NCBI RefSeq assembly: GCF_900104155.1
Contig: NZ_FMYB01000005.1
Span: 1-64,000 of the forward strand
Reading direction: 5' to 3'
Source: Butyrivibrio sp. INlla16
Lineage (GTDB): Bacteria; Bacillota; Clostridia; Lachnospirales; Lachnospiraceae
Length of the DNA: 64,000 bases
Positions 34,950 to 42,704 of this stretch are shown in pieces. The first letter of the stretch is position 1. Each line of letters starts with the position of its first letter. A program made the translations under genes and the position numbers. The notes below the pieces were generated by a model. It was not told the DNA's origin, ran no database searches, and worked only from the letters and a program-made list of their open reading frames with translations.

Positions 34950-36728
34950 TTACTCCGCACTCACAATGTAATAGTAAATAGGCTGACCACCATACTGAAC
35001 TTCAACATCACAGCCTGAGAATTTAGCACTGATTCTATCGCTTAGAGCAGCTGCTTCTTCTTCCTTGATGTCAGAACCATAAAACAGGCTGATAAGTTCG
35101 GTAGAGTCATCTACAATCTTATCGATCATCATCGCTGTAACATCTTCAATATCAGAACCGACTCCAAGAATTCCGTTGTCGCCGATTCCCATGTAGTCAC
35201 CCTGTTTGATTGTGACATCATCTATCATCGTATCGCGAACAGCATATGTAACCTCACCGGTTTTTACTGTTGAAATAGCTTCTTTCATGCCCTCTTCATT
35301 CTCTTCTACAGACGTTCCGGGCATGAAGTTGATAGCAGCAGTGATGCCCTGGGGTACAGTCTTAGTGGGAATAACAACAATTTTCTTATTGTCACCCTTA
35401 TCTTCCATCATAATCTTTGCCTGATTAGCGGCGAGTATTATGTTCTTATTGTTGGGTAATACAAATACAGTATCGGCATTGACTCTGGATGCAGCATCGA
35501 GAATGTCCTCTGTACTGGGGTTCATAGTCTGTCCGCCTTCGATTACATAATCAACGCCAAGACCTCTGAATATCTCTGCAAGACCGTCGCCTGCACATAC
35601 TGCAACAAATCCAATATCCTTGTGCTCTGAATTAACAAACTCAGGCTCAGCTTTCTTTTCAGAAACAGGAGTCTGGTCTTTCAGCGGAATATCATCATCT
35701 CTATTATAAGTGGGAGTTGACTCAGCGGCTCCATTAATCTCAGTATCTATTTCCGCATATACTCCGTTCTGTGTCTCGTGGAAAAGCTTTTCACGGTGCT
35801 CCATTCTCATGTTATCAATTTTCATGTTTGATAACTGGCCATACATAAGAGCACGCTGAATAGCAAGTCCGGGATCATTACTGTGAACATGAACTTTGCA
35901 AATTTCATCATCGGCAACCATAACAATACTATCGCCAATCGATTCCAGAAATGCCTTAAAATCTATTTCCTGCTTAACATTTAAAGGTTTACTTAAAAGG
36001 ACTATAAATTCTGTACAATATCCAAATTTAATATCTACTTCGGCTGTTGCCTGAGCCTTTGATGCTACCGGTGTTGCTGCTGCTTCATCTATTGTGTAAT
36101 CAATCTTTTTTCCAAGATATGCATCAAGAGCTCCCTTAAGAACCTGCATAAGACCCTGTCCGCCGGAATCAACTACGCCGGCCTGCTTAAGAACAGGAAG
36201 CATCTCAGGAGTTTTATTTAATACTTCGTCGCCGTACTTTATGATTTCTTCAAAGAAAGGCTCAAGATCTTCAGCGCCTTCCTTGGCTAACTCCATAGCC
36301 TTTTCCGCAGCACCCTTTGCAACGGTAAGAATTGTTCCTTCTTTAGGCTTCATTACTGCTTTATATGCAGTCTCAACTGCTTTATCAAAAGCGTTTGCAA
36401 TGATTGAAGCATCCAGTTCATCATAATCACGGACACCCTTTGTAAAACCACGAAGAAGCTGTGAAAGGATAACGCCGGAGTTACCTCTGGCTCCGCGCAT
36501 AGCGCCGGAATAAATACTTTTGCAAAGGCTTCCCATATCAACATCTTCCGGAAGGTTCTTTACATCCTTTGCAGCAGACATGATAGTCATTGTCATATTT
36601 GTTCCTGTATCTCCGTCAGGAACAGGGAAAACGTTAAGCTCGTTTATCCACTCTTTTTTTGCATTCAAATTACTTGCGCCTGCAAGAAACATTTTCTTTA
36701 CATCAGACGCTTTAATAGTGTTAGCCAA
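34950..36728 (-). CDS. fakA: Fatty acid kinase FakA (YloV/DAK2 family)
   Basis: The protein has 592 residues from a TTG start. It has an N-terminal DAK2 ATP-binding domain (FPVPDGDTGTNM, GARGNSGVI), a middle domain with HVHSNDPG, and a C-terminal domain. An acidic/proline linker of about 40 residues near 320-375 is rather variable. FakA phosphorylates fatty acids carried by DegV/FakB proteins. The TTG at 36728 is chosen because GGAGG lies eight bases upstream and would be buried in coding sequence if the ATG at 36761 were used. Confidence 0.9.
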   Translation of the reverse strand: MANTIKASDVKKMFLAGASNLNAKKEWINELNVFPVPDGDTGTNMTMTIMSAAKDVKNLPEDVDMGSLCKSIYSGAMRGARGNSGVILSQLLRGFTKGVRDYDELDASIIANAFDKAVETAYKAVMKPKEGTILTVAKGAAEKAMELAKEGAEDLEPFFEEIIKYGDEVLNKTPEMLPVLKQAGVVDSGGQGLMQVLKGALDAYLGKKIDYTIDEAAATPVASKAQATAEVDIKFGYCTEFIVLLSKPLNVKQEIDFKAFLESIGDSIVMVADDEICKVHVHSNDPGLAIQRALMYGQLSNMKIDNMRMEHREKLFHETQNGVYAEIDTEINGAAESTPTYNRDDDIPLKDQTPVSEKKAEPEFVNSEHKDIGFVAVCAGDGLAEIFRGLGVDYVIEGGQTMNPSTEDILDAASRVNADTVFVLPNNKNIILAANQAKIMMEDKGDNKKIVVIPTKTVPQGITAAINFMPGTSVEENEEGMKEAISTVKTGEVTYAVRDTMIDDVTIKQGDYMGIGDNGILGVGSDIEDVTAMMIDKIVDDSTELISLFYGSDIKEEEAAALSDRISAKFSGCDVEVQYGGQPIYYYIVSAE

Positions 36729-36747
36729 AATTCTACCCTCCTTGACC

Positions 36748-37110
36748 TTAGTCGATGACACGAACGCCTTCGACGAAGATGTTTATCTTCTCAATTTCAA
36801 GGCCGGTGAATTCCTCAACCTTGTACTTAACATTATCTATAAGGTTATCAGTTACAGCGGAAATACTTACGCCATAAGCAATGATTACATGAAAATCAAG
36901 TGTAAGCTTTCTGTTAGCTCCGACAGTAACATTAATTCCTCTCTTGATGTTGTCCTTCTTCAGAAGACTGACAAGTCCCTCAGCCACATTTACATTAGCC
37001 ATGCCGACAATACCAAAGCATTCATTGGCAACGGCGCCTGCGTACTGAGCAATTACTTCATTATCAATTGCAATACTTCCCATATGAGTGTTCATTGAAG
37101 TAGACTTCAT
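36748..37110 (-). CDS. yloU: Asp23/Gls24 family protein YloU
   Basis: This 120-residue Asp23-type protein has IAIDNEVIAQYAGAVANECFGIVGMA and a later FHVIIAYGVSI strand. Such proteins associate with the envelope or stress responses, but a precise role is not known. The gene lies directly upstream of fakA, the standard rpmB-yloU-yloV order. GGAGGTG precedes the ATG. Confidence 0.9.
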   Translation of the reverse strand: MKSTSMNTHMGSIAIDNEVIAQYAGAVANECFGIVGMANVNVAEGLVSLLKKDNIKRGINVTVGANRKLTLDFHVIIAYGVSISAVTDNLIDNVKYKVEEFTGLEIEKINIFVEGVRVID

Positions 37111-37178
37111 ACTGCACCTCCATTAAAATCGCATATAACAGATTATAAACTAATTAAGCAAAAAATAGAAGTCAAAAA

Positions 37179-37198
37179 GAGTTTTGCTACCAAAACCC
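37179..37198 (-). terminator. Second terminator after rpmB
   Basis: An 8-bp stem (37179-37186 with 37191-37198, one wobble or mismatch) has a CTAC loop and is followed by TCTTTTTGA on the minus strand. It follows the first rpmB terminator by about 15 bases. Confidence 0.55.
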
Positions 37199-37213
37199 AT
37201 CTGCTAAGATAAA

Positions 37214-37241
37214 AAAAGGACTCACTTTCGTGAATCCTTTT
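37214..37241 (-). terminator. First terminator after rpmB
   Basis: A 12-bp stem (37214-37225 with 37230-37241, one mismatch) is followed on the minus strand by a run of T. It lies 19 bases after the rpmB stop. Confidence 0.85.
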
Positions 37242-37259
37242 AATACTCATCTGCAATAA

Positions 37260-37445
37260 TTAAGCACGCTCAACCTTTTTGGATCTGAGACAGCTTGTGC
37301 AAACGTTCATTCTCTTAGTACCGCCGTTAACCTTAACTGCAACCTTATGTACGTTAGCATTCCAGATTCTATTGCTCTTTCTATGGGAATGGCTTACGTT
37401 GTTACCGAAATGAACGCTCTTGCCGCATACTTCACACTTAGCCAC
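37260..37445 (-). CDS. rpmB: Ribosomal protein L28
   Basis: This 61-residue L28 starts from GTG with AAGGAGGTG upstream. It has Cys4 and Cys7 near the N-terminus (AKCEVCGK) and CTSC near the C-terminus, so this is the zinc-binding type. HSHRKSNRIWNANVHKV is the core. It is a single-gene transcript closed by two hairpins. Confidence 0.95.
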   Translation of the reverse strand: MAKCEVCGKSVHFGNNVSHSHRKSNRIWNANVHKVAVKVNGGTKRMNVCTSCLRSKKVERA

Positions 37446-37591
37446 TTTGACACCTCCTTATAAGCCATATTTTAATCAAATGCATCAAGCGAATAAATAA
37501 CTACATAAATATATTCGCAACATCACACATGATATCAGAAATGGTAAGCAAATGCAAGCAAAAAATAATTATTTAATTAATAATCTTCTAT

Positions 37592-38125
37592 TTAAGCCTT
37601 CATATAAGTATCAAATTGGCGAAGAAGAATATTATATTCTTCATTGATCATATCGCAGAGCTTATGATCACCACATAGATTATCCGGATGATATATCTTC
37701 ATAAGATCACGATATCTCTTCTTTAGAGCAAGAAGAGAATTGACACCCTGGAAGAAAAATTCCGCTCTGCTATACTCATCCTCTCTCAGGTACCCCTTCT
37801 CCTGTTCGAGTTTCTTCCATTCCCGCTCCAGCTTCTTCTTGTCTGCATTGAGCTTATCAAATCCGTCCTTAAGGATCTCTATCTGCTGATCAAATAGAGC
37901 CTGATCATCCTTGAATTTTTGCTTGTCATGCTCAAACTGACTTCTTTCAGACTGAAACTTTGCGCGGAATCTTTCCATTTTTGCTTCAATTTCAGCAACT
38001 TTTGAGTCGACAGCCTTCTGCTCTGCTTCAAGTCTCTGACTTTCTTTATAAATCCAGAGTCTCATCTCAAAGAGCTCTTCCTCGGTTGCTTTGTCGATTC
38101 TTTCTTCACTAATAAACTTTTCCAT
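37592..38125 (-). CDS. Coiled-coil protein with a C-terminal J-domain
   Basis: This 177-residue protein begins with a short helical part. Residues about 30-110 form a long charged coiled coil rich in Glu, Lys, Gln and Phe. Residues about 123-175 form a J-domain with helix II LKKRYRDLMKIYHPDN, including the HPD motif, then a helix MINEEYNILLRQF. J-domains stimulate DnaK, and here the order is inverted compared with DnaJ, where J is N-terminal. No glycine-rich or zinc-finger part is present. It may recruit Hsp70 to a particular partner. GGGGG precedes the ATG. Confidence 0.7.
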   Translation of the reverse strand: MEKFISEERIDKATEEELFEMRLWIYKESQRLEAEQKAVDSKVAEIEAKMERFRAKFQSERSQFEHDKQKFKDDQALFDQQIEILKDGFDKLNADKKKLEREWKKLEQEKGYLREDEYSRAEFFFQGVNSLLALKKRYRDLMKIYHPDNLCGDHKLCDMINEEYNILLRQFDTYMKA

Positions 38126-38149
38126 ACGGAACCCCCTAAAACCGTAAAA

Positions 38150-38548
38150 CTACTCCAGGTTCTCTTCTTCAGGAAAGGCAATATCAACCGCGCTGTCATC
38201 ATCCATCATGTCATTGCCGCGATTCATGAAGCGGTCAGCTATATCGGGAACAAGATCAAGGACCTTGGTTACCGCATCCTGGTTCTTTATATTAACAAGC
38301 TTTGTCTGACCGTTTTTTATAACAAGAACCGCGCTTGGCGACATTTTTGCCGCAAAACCGCCGGCCCCTGAATTCTTCTTGTCGGCATTACTTGCACCCG
38401 CACCCACTCCGAAGGATACATCCACGAGAGGGACAATTATTGTATCGCCGACCTTAGTGGCTTCACCTACTACGGTCTTGGCTCCCATAATTGTATTCAT
38501 GCCATTCATTAGAGAATCAACAACGGAATTAAAATTTGAATCTCCCAT
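38150..38548 (-). CDS. ytfJ: GerW/YtfJ family protein
   Basis: This 132-residue protein has the family pattern VVGEATKVGDTIIVPLVDVSFGVGAGA and FAAKMSPSAVLVIKNG, then an acidic tail. In Bacillus YtfJ (GerW) is needed for germination-related function of spores. The gene sits next to a DUF2953 (ytfI-like) gene as in Bacillus. I have no evidence that this organism makes spores. GGGGAGAG precedes the ATG. Confidence 0.88.
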   Translation of the reverse strand: MGDSNFNSVVDSLMNGMNTIMGAKTVVGEATKVGDTIIVPLVDVSFGVGAGASNADKKNSGAGGFAAKMSPSAVLVIKNGQTKLVNIKNQDAVTKVLDLVPDIADRFMNRGNDMMDDDSAVDIAFPEEENLE

Positions 38549-38564
38549 AAAAAACTCTCCCCAA

Positions 38565-39560
38565 TTAAGAATTTATAATTCGTTTAAATCTTCTATATGT
38601 CTTTTTTACATCCTTATTAAAATAAAGAATTGCAGCAGCCCAGATGATTCTGAATACTGTTATCCTTCCTTTAAAATGGATATCACCCTTCAATATCTGT
38701 CTCTCAAAATCCGGCACAACATATACTTTGTTAACAAGCAGCGGATAAAGCACACCATATGCCGAAAGGATATCAGCTGTGACTGTCGGATCCTCAAGTC
38801 CGATAAGAAATTCCGCCTTAAAACGTTTCGGAATAATCATCTTCAGGACTTTGATAAGCTGCTTTTTTGTGACTTCGAAAGCACGCTTGAAAATATCATT
38901 GGATAACGTATTTTTGACCATGTTTATCTTATCACATATTCTAGATGTTGTATATTGGATTTTTAAAAATACATCTTGTGGTACTTTTACTATTTTTATT
39001 ACAGTATCCAATATTTTTTTCAGAAAATTCAGGAATCCTTTATCCTCATTATCAAAATCATCCGTTTCAAAATTATCTGCTTTTGAATTTTCGTTATTAT
39101 AATGATTATCATAATCCTTTTTTGGATTTTCTGAGGATTGTTCTTCGAAAGATGATTCTTCGGATACTTCTTCTTTCTTCACATCGCTTGTTACTGTGGA
39201 ATCTTCAAATCCGCTTTCTTTTTCCGTTTCCAATGCTTCGTCATCGGAAACATTCTCTTCAGATAATTTCTTTTTCGGCGGAAATACCGTGAAACATAAC
39301 ACCTTTACCTTGAACTCCAAATCATCGGGATAGGATATCCCTCCTCTCACTAGATGCAGGAGCCAGCTGAATTTTACATCGGCAGAGACATTTTCTTTTA
39401 ACTTATCTTTTTCAGTCTGAAGATCAGTTTCTTTAACAGAAGCATTCACTTTGTATCTGATGGGTACAAAAAGAACAAGGAGTAAAATCAGAAGCAATAC
39501 TCCAAGTATTAAAAGCAAAACTATTCCTATTATTTTAAGAATAGTAAGAAAAAGTGACAT
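38565..39560 (-). CDS. DUF2953 (YtfI-like) membrane-anchored protein
   Basis: This 331-residue protein has one N-terminal hydrophobic helix (about 6-34). An acidic Glu/Ser-rich, low-complexity region (about 105-170) follows, and a C-terminal domain (about 180-331) has QILKGDIHFKGRITVFRIIWA, typical of DUF2953. It is adjacent to ytfJ as in Bacillus. The start overlaps the preceding gene's stop by one base, implying coupling. Confidence 0.75.
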   Translation of the reverse strand: MSLFLTILKIIGIVLLLILGVLLLILLLVLFVPIRYKVNASVKETDLQTEKDKLKENVSADVKFSWLLHLVRGGISYPDDLEFKVKVLCFTVFPPKKKLSEENVSDDEALETEKESGFEDSTVTSDVKKEEVSEESSFEEQSSENPKKDYDNHYNNENSKADNFETDDFDNEDKGFLNFLKKILDTVIKIVKVPQDVFLKIQYTTSRICDKINMVKNTLSNDIFKRAFEVTKKQLIKVLKMIIPKRFKAEFLIGLEDPTVTADILSAYGVLYPLLVNKVYVVPDFERQILKGDIHFKGRITVFRIIWAAAILYFNKDVKKTYRRFKRIINS

Positions 39561-39898
39561 CAGTTATTCCCCAAAAGGCTGATAAGATAGCCTTTTATAT
39601 CTCCTTCCATACCCTTTTTTGAAGCTTCTTCGGAAATCTTTACAACAATATCCAAAGCTTCATTATAGCTTCCTGCGATTCCATATATAAATTCAGGATG
39701 TCTCAAATAATACTTCTGTTTAAGGAAAGCACAATGCTTTATTTCAAGCTGCCCCGTCGGAATATCAGATGCGGTAATAACATATATGAAAAGCTGTCCT
39801 GCACCATGCTTTAGCTTCCACTTTACAAGGCGAGCATCCTTAATCGAATCGCCTATATATAATTTTGAGAAAAAATTACAACATCCCCTTAATCTCAA
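39560..39898 (-). CDS. Unknown small protein, TTG start
   Basis: I do not recognise this 112-residue protein. It begins LRGCCNFFSKLYIGDSI, where two cysteines and the hydrophobic start could be noted, and has GAGQLFIYVIT, then FIYGIAGSYNEALDIVVKI. No clear signal peptide or catalytic motif is present. GGGAGG is five bases before the TTG at 39898, which supports that start. It is coupled to the DUF2953 gene (one-base overlap) and follows the PBP2 gene by 30 bases. Confidence 0.6.
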   Translation of the reverse strand: MRLRGCCNFFSKLYIGDSIKDARLVKWKLKHGAGQLFIYVITASDIPTGQLEIKHCAFLKQKYYLRHPEFIYGIAGSYNEALDIVVKISEEASKKGMEGDIKGYLISLLGNN

Positions 39899-39928
39899 AA
39901 AAGCCTCCCAACAATCAAAAATAACATT

Positions 39929-41347
39929 TTACTTTTCGTTAAAACAGCAATCAAACAATCTTTTTGCGATAGGTACAGCAAATTCTCCGCCCGATCCTGC
40001 ATTTTCAACAATTATAGTGACCGCAATCTCAGGATCCTCATAAGGTGCAAAGCCGGTGAACCATGCATGCGAATCTGATGCAGAATCTTTAAATTCCGCA
40101 GAGCCTGTCTTACCCGCAGCATTATATGAAAGACCTTTTAGTTTTGATGCGGTACCTTTTTTCACAACTCCAAGCATCATTTCCTTTAAAAAATCCGATT
40201 CTTCTTCAGAAACAAGTGTTTTATAGGCTTTGGGTGAAAAGGTTTCAATCTTTTTTCCATCGGCACTGACAACACTATCGATGAGATATGGTTTCATCAG
40301 GGTACCGTTATTGGCAATGGCTGCTGTAATCAGATTCATATGAAGCGGAGTGACAAGAGTTTTACCCTGACCTATGCCAAGCTGCATAGTATCGGCATCT
40401 CCCAGGTCGTTATCGCATACTGCAGAAGATACAGAGTAATTCATATCCCAGGGAAGTTCGTTATTAAACATAAGCTTATCTAAGGTTTTCCCGAAAGCAT
40501 CTCTGTTCAGCTGCAAAGAAATATTAGCAAAAGATGAATTACATGATTTGGCAAATGACAAGGGAAAATCAAGGCTTCCATGATTCTCTCCATGAAAACA
40601 TCTGATAACATCATCACCTGAAGCAAATTTGCCATTACAGTTAAATTTATAATTTTTATAATCTTCGCCAATTTCGCGATAGTATTCTAAAGAGGTAACA
40701 ATCTTAAAAGTTGATCCCGGAGGATAGAGCCCCTGTGTTGCCCTGTTAAGTAACTGGGTGTTACTTTTATCATTTGTAATAGAATCCCAGTCTTTTAGGA
40801 TGGTTGCAGGATCAAAATCCGGTTTGGAAACAAGAGCAAGTACCTTACCTGTTTTTACTTCTGTGACTATTATTGCACCATCTCTTGCAGAAAGAGCTTC
40901 ATAGGCAGTCTGTTGCAAATCAACATCAAGAGTTGTGTATACATCATCTCCGGGAAATTTTTTGTCATTTTCCTTAGCTTCTGCTTTACTTTTTAGTGCT
41001 GCATTGGAATTGATAAGGTAATAGTTGGCAAGATCTTCTATTCCGCTCCTTCCATTTACGGAAAAGCCCACAACATGAGAAAAAGTTTTACCAAAAGGAT
41101 ACTCTCTCGTTTCATTTCCCTCTTCATCGGTTGATGTAATTGCGAGTGCCTGACCGTCAGCAGAGTAGATTGTGCCTCTGGTATTTTGCTTTTTCAGAAG
41201 CTGCTGATGTGCATTATAACTGTTATCCATCATCTCCCTGTGATTGGTAATAGCATAAATTGATATATAGGAAATCATGGATATAAAAAGGATCACTGTA
41301 AAAACACCGATTATAATTATGGGATAAGATTTATTTTTTTCCTGCAT
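39929..41347 (-). CDS. pbpA: Penicillin-binding protein 2-type transpeptidase
   Basis: This 472-residue protein has one N-terminal membrane helix (about 8-32), a dimerisation/pedestal part and a transpeptidase domain with PPGSTFK (Ser212), SCN (268-270) and KTGSAE (413-415). It cross-links peptidoglycan, working with the RodA-family polymerase encoded upstream; the two genes overlap by 17 bases. The size is below that of most class B PBPs (about 550-700), mainly because the N-terminal part is short. Confidence 0.9.
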   Translation of the reverse strand: MQEKNKSYPIIIIGVFTVILFISMISYISIYAITNHREMMDNSYNAHQQLLKKQNTRGTIYSADGQALAITSTDEEGNETREYPFGKTFSHVVGFSVNGRSGIEDLANYYLINSNAALKSKAEAKENDKKFPGDDVYTTLDVDLQQTAYEALSARDGAIIVTEVKTGKVLALVSKPDFDPATILKDWDSITNDKSNTQLLNRATQGLYPPGSTFKIVTSLEYYREIGEDYKNYKFNCNGKFASGDDVIRCFHGENHGSLDFPLSFAKSCNSSFANISLQLNRDAFGKTLDKLMFNNELPWDMNYSVSSAVCDNDLGDADTMQLGIGQGKTLVTPLHMNLITAAIANNGTLMKPYLIDSVVSADGKKIETFSPKAYKTLVSEEESDFLKEMMLGVVKKGTASKLKGLSYNAAGKTGSAEFKDSASDSHAWFTGFAPYEDPEIAVTIIVENAGSGGEFAVPIAKRLFDCCFNEK

Positions 41348-42686
41348 TTATCTTCTCCCTTTTTCTTTTCAAATATTCCTGATATCTCTCATCGCTTCTT
41401 ACAAGACATTCCCCCTCAATTAGAGAAAACATAATGATTGTAACCATTACTGAGGTACCGCCATAGCTTACGAGAGGAAGCGTTACTCCTGTAAGCGGAA
41501 TGAATTTGGAATCTCCGCCAACAGTAAGAAATACCTGAAAAATATATGTTATTCCAAGACCTGTACATAATAGTTTGCCGAAGGAATTTTTTATTTTATA
41601 TGCTTCCAGAAGTATCATGATAAAAGTTGACACACAAATCGCAAGAAGGCATGATGCAAAAATAATTCCCATTTCCTCGGCAATTGCGGCAAACATAAAA
41701 TCCTCTTCAACATAAGGAATAGAGGAAGGAGTTCCTCCGTAAAGGCCAAGCCCCCATAGTCCGCCGCCGCTTATCGCAAAAAGAGACTGAGTTATCTGAT
41801 ATCCGGTTGAATCTATAGTGGTCCACGGATCACTCCAGGCCTGCACTCTTTGCTGAACATGCGGAAAAATCTTGTATGCCAGAACACTTGCAACAGATCC
41901 TGCAAGAATTCCTGATATCAAATAGAAATAACTGTCGGTAGCTACAAAAAGTACACATAAATACACAACAAAAAATATCAGTGCGCTGCCAAGATCCTTA
42001 AGCAGAACAAGTATGATGACATGAACAGCGGCCAGCGCTGAAGTTAGAGCAACAGTCTTAAAATCCTTATTTAAAGATAGTACGGAAGCTATAAAAAAGA
42101 CGTAAATAATCTTTACAAGCTCCTGCGGCTGGAATGATAAGCCGGCAATTCTAAAGCTTATTCTGGAGCCGTTAACAACAGAACCATAAATTAAAATAAT
42201 CCCCAGAATTAAAATTCCAATTGCGGCAAAGACATAGCCTCTTCTTTCCAAAAACTCCAATCTGAACAACAGCTCCGGTATGACAAAGGCAAGTACCAAT
42301 GATGCACTTGAGATAATGAATTGTCGTATTCCTTTCCCATAAGATATTCGCGTAATCATTATCATCCCGACCATAAGCATCATGCACATGTTGTTGATAA
42401 TCAGCCTGTTTCCATCGGGATAAACCATATGAAACATCGATATTGTGCTTGCAAGCACAAGCGCCTGTATCATCAGAAGAAAGAAATAACGTTTACTTCC
42501 GGTCTGTGCAATAATCTGAATAAAGCATGCAAACTGGGTAGCAAATAGGGATATGATCTGGAGTAAGTAAATCCAGCTTCTTCTCTTTTCACCTCTGTAC
42601 ATGAAAACAAGGAAGCTGAAAAACGTATATGCTCCCATGCTTCCTGCAATCACATATTTAGATATTTCTGTCAGGTATAATTCCAT
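41331..42686 (-). CDS. rodA: RodA/FtsW/SpoVE family lipid II polymerase
   Basis: This 451-residue polytopic membrane protein has about ten helices. Family signatures include SFQPQELVKI near residues 185-194 and the later VAEEMG-type segment read here as FAAIAEEMGIIFA, followed by LPLVSYGGTS. SEDS proteins polymerise glycan strands, usually with a class B PBP, here the pbpA gene overlapping it by 17 bases. FtsW and RodA cannot be told apart by sequence alone. The ATG has a weak ribosome binding site. Confidence 0.88.
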   Translation of the reverse strand: MELYLTEISKYVIAGSMGAYTFFSFLVFMYRGEKRRSWIYLLQIISLFATQFACFIQIIAQTGSKRYFFLLMIQALVLASTISMFHMVYPDGNRLIINNMCMMLMVGMIMITRISYGKGIRQFIISSASLVLAFVIPELLFRLEFLERRGYVFAAIGILILGIILIYGSVVNGSRISFRIAGLSFQPQELVKIIYVFFIASVLSLNKDFKTVALTSALAAVHVIILVLLKDLGSALIFFVVYLCVLFVATDSYFYLISGILAGSVASVLAYKIFPHVQQRVQAWSDPWTTIDSTGYQITQSLFAISGGGLWGLGLYGGTPSSIPYVEEDFMFAAIAEEMGIIFASCLLAICVSTFIMILLEAYKIKNSFGKLLCTGLGITYIFQVFLTVGGDSKFIPLTGVTLPLVSYGGTSVMVTIIMFSLIEGECLVRSDERYQEYLKRKREKINAGKK

Positions 42687-42704
42687 AAGCTGTCTGATTT
42701 TCCA

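Noticed and set aside
36728..36761. ATG at 36761 as the fakA start
   Set aside because: A strong GGAGG lies inside that extension and eight bases before TTG 36728, and family members begin there.
36520..37098. 192-codon plus-strand frame over fakA and yloU
   Set aside because: It is antisense to two well-supported genes, crosses their boundary and has no family signature.
39929..41347. PBP2 as a truncated pseudogene because it is short
   Set aside because: All three transpeptidase motifs are intact and it is overlapped with an intact rodA, as expected for a functional pair.
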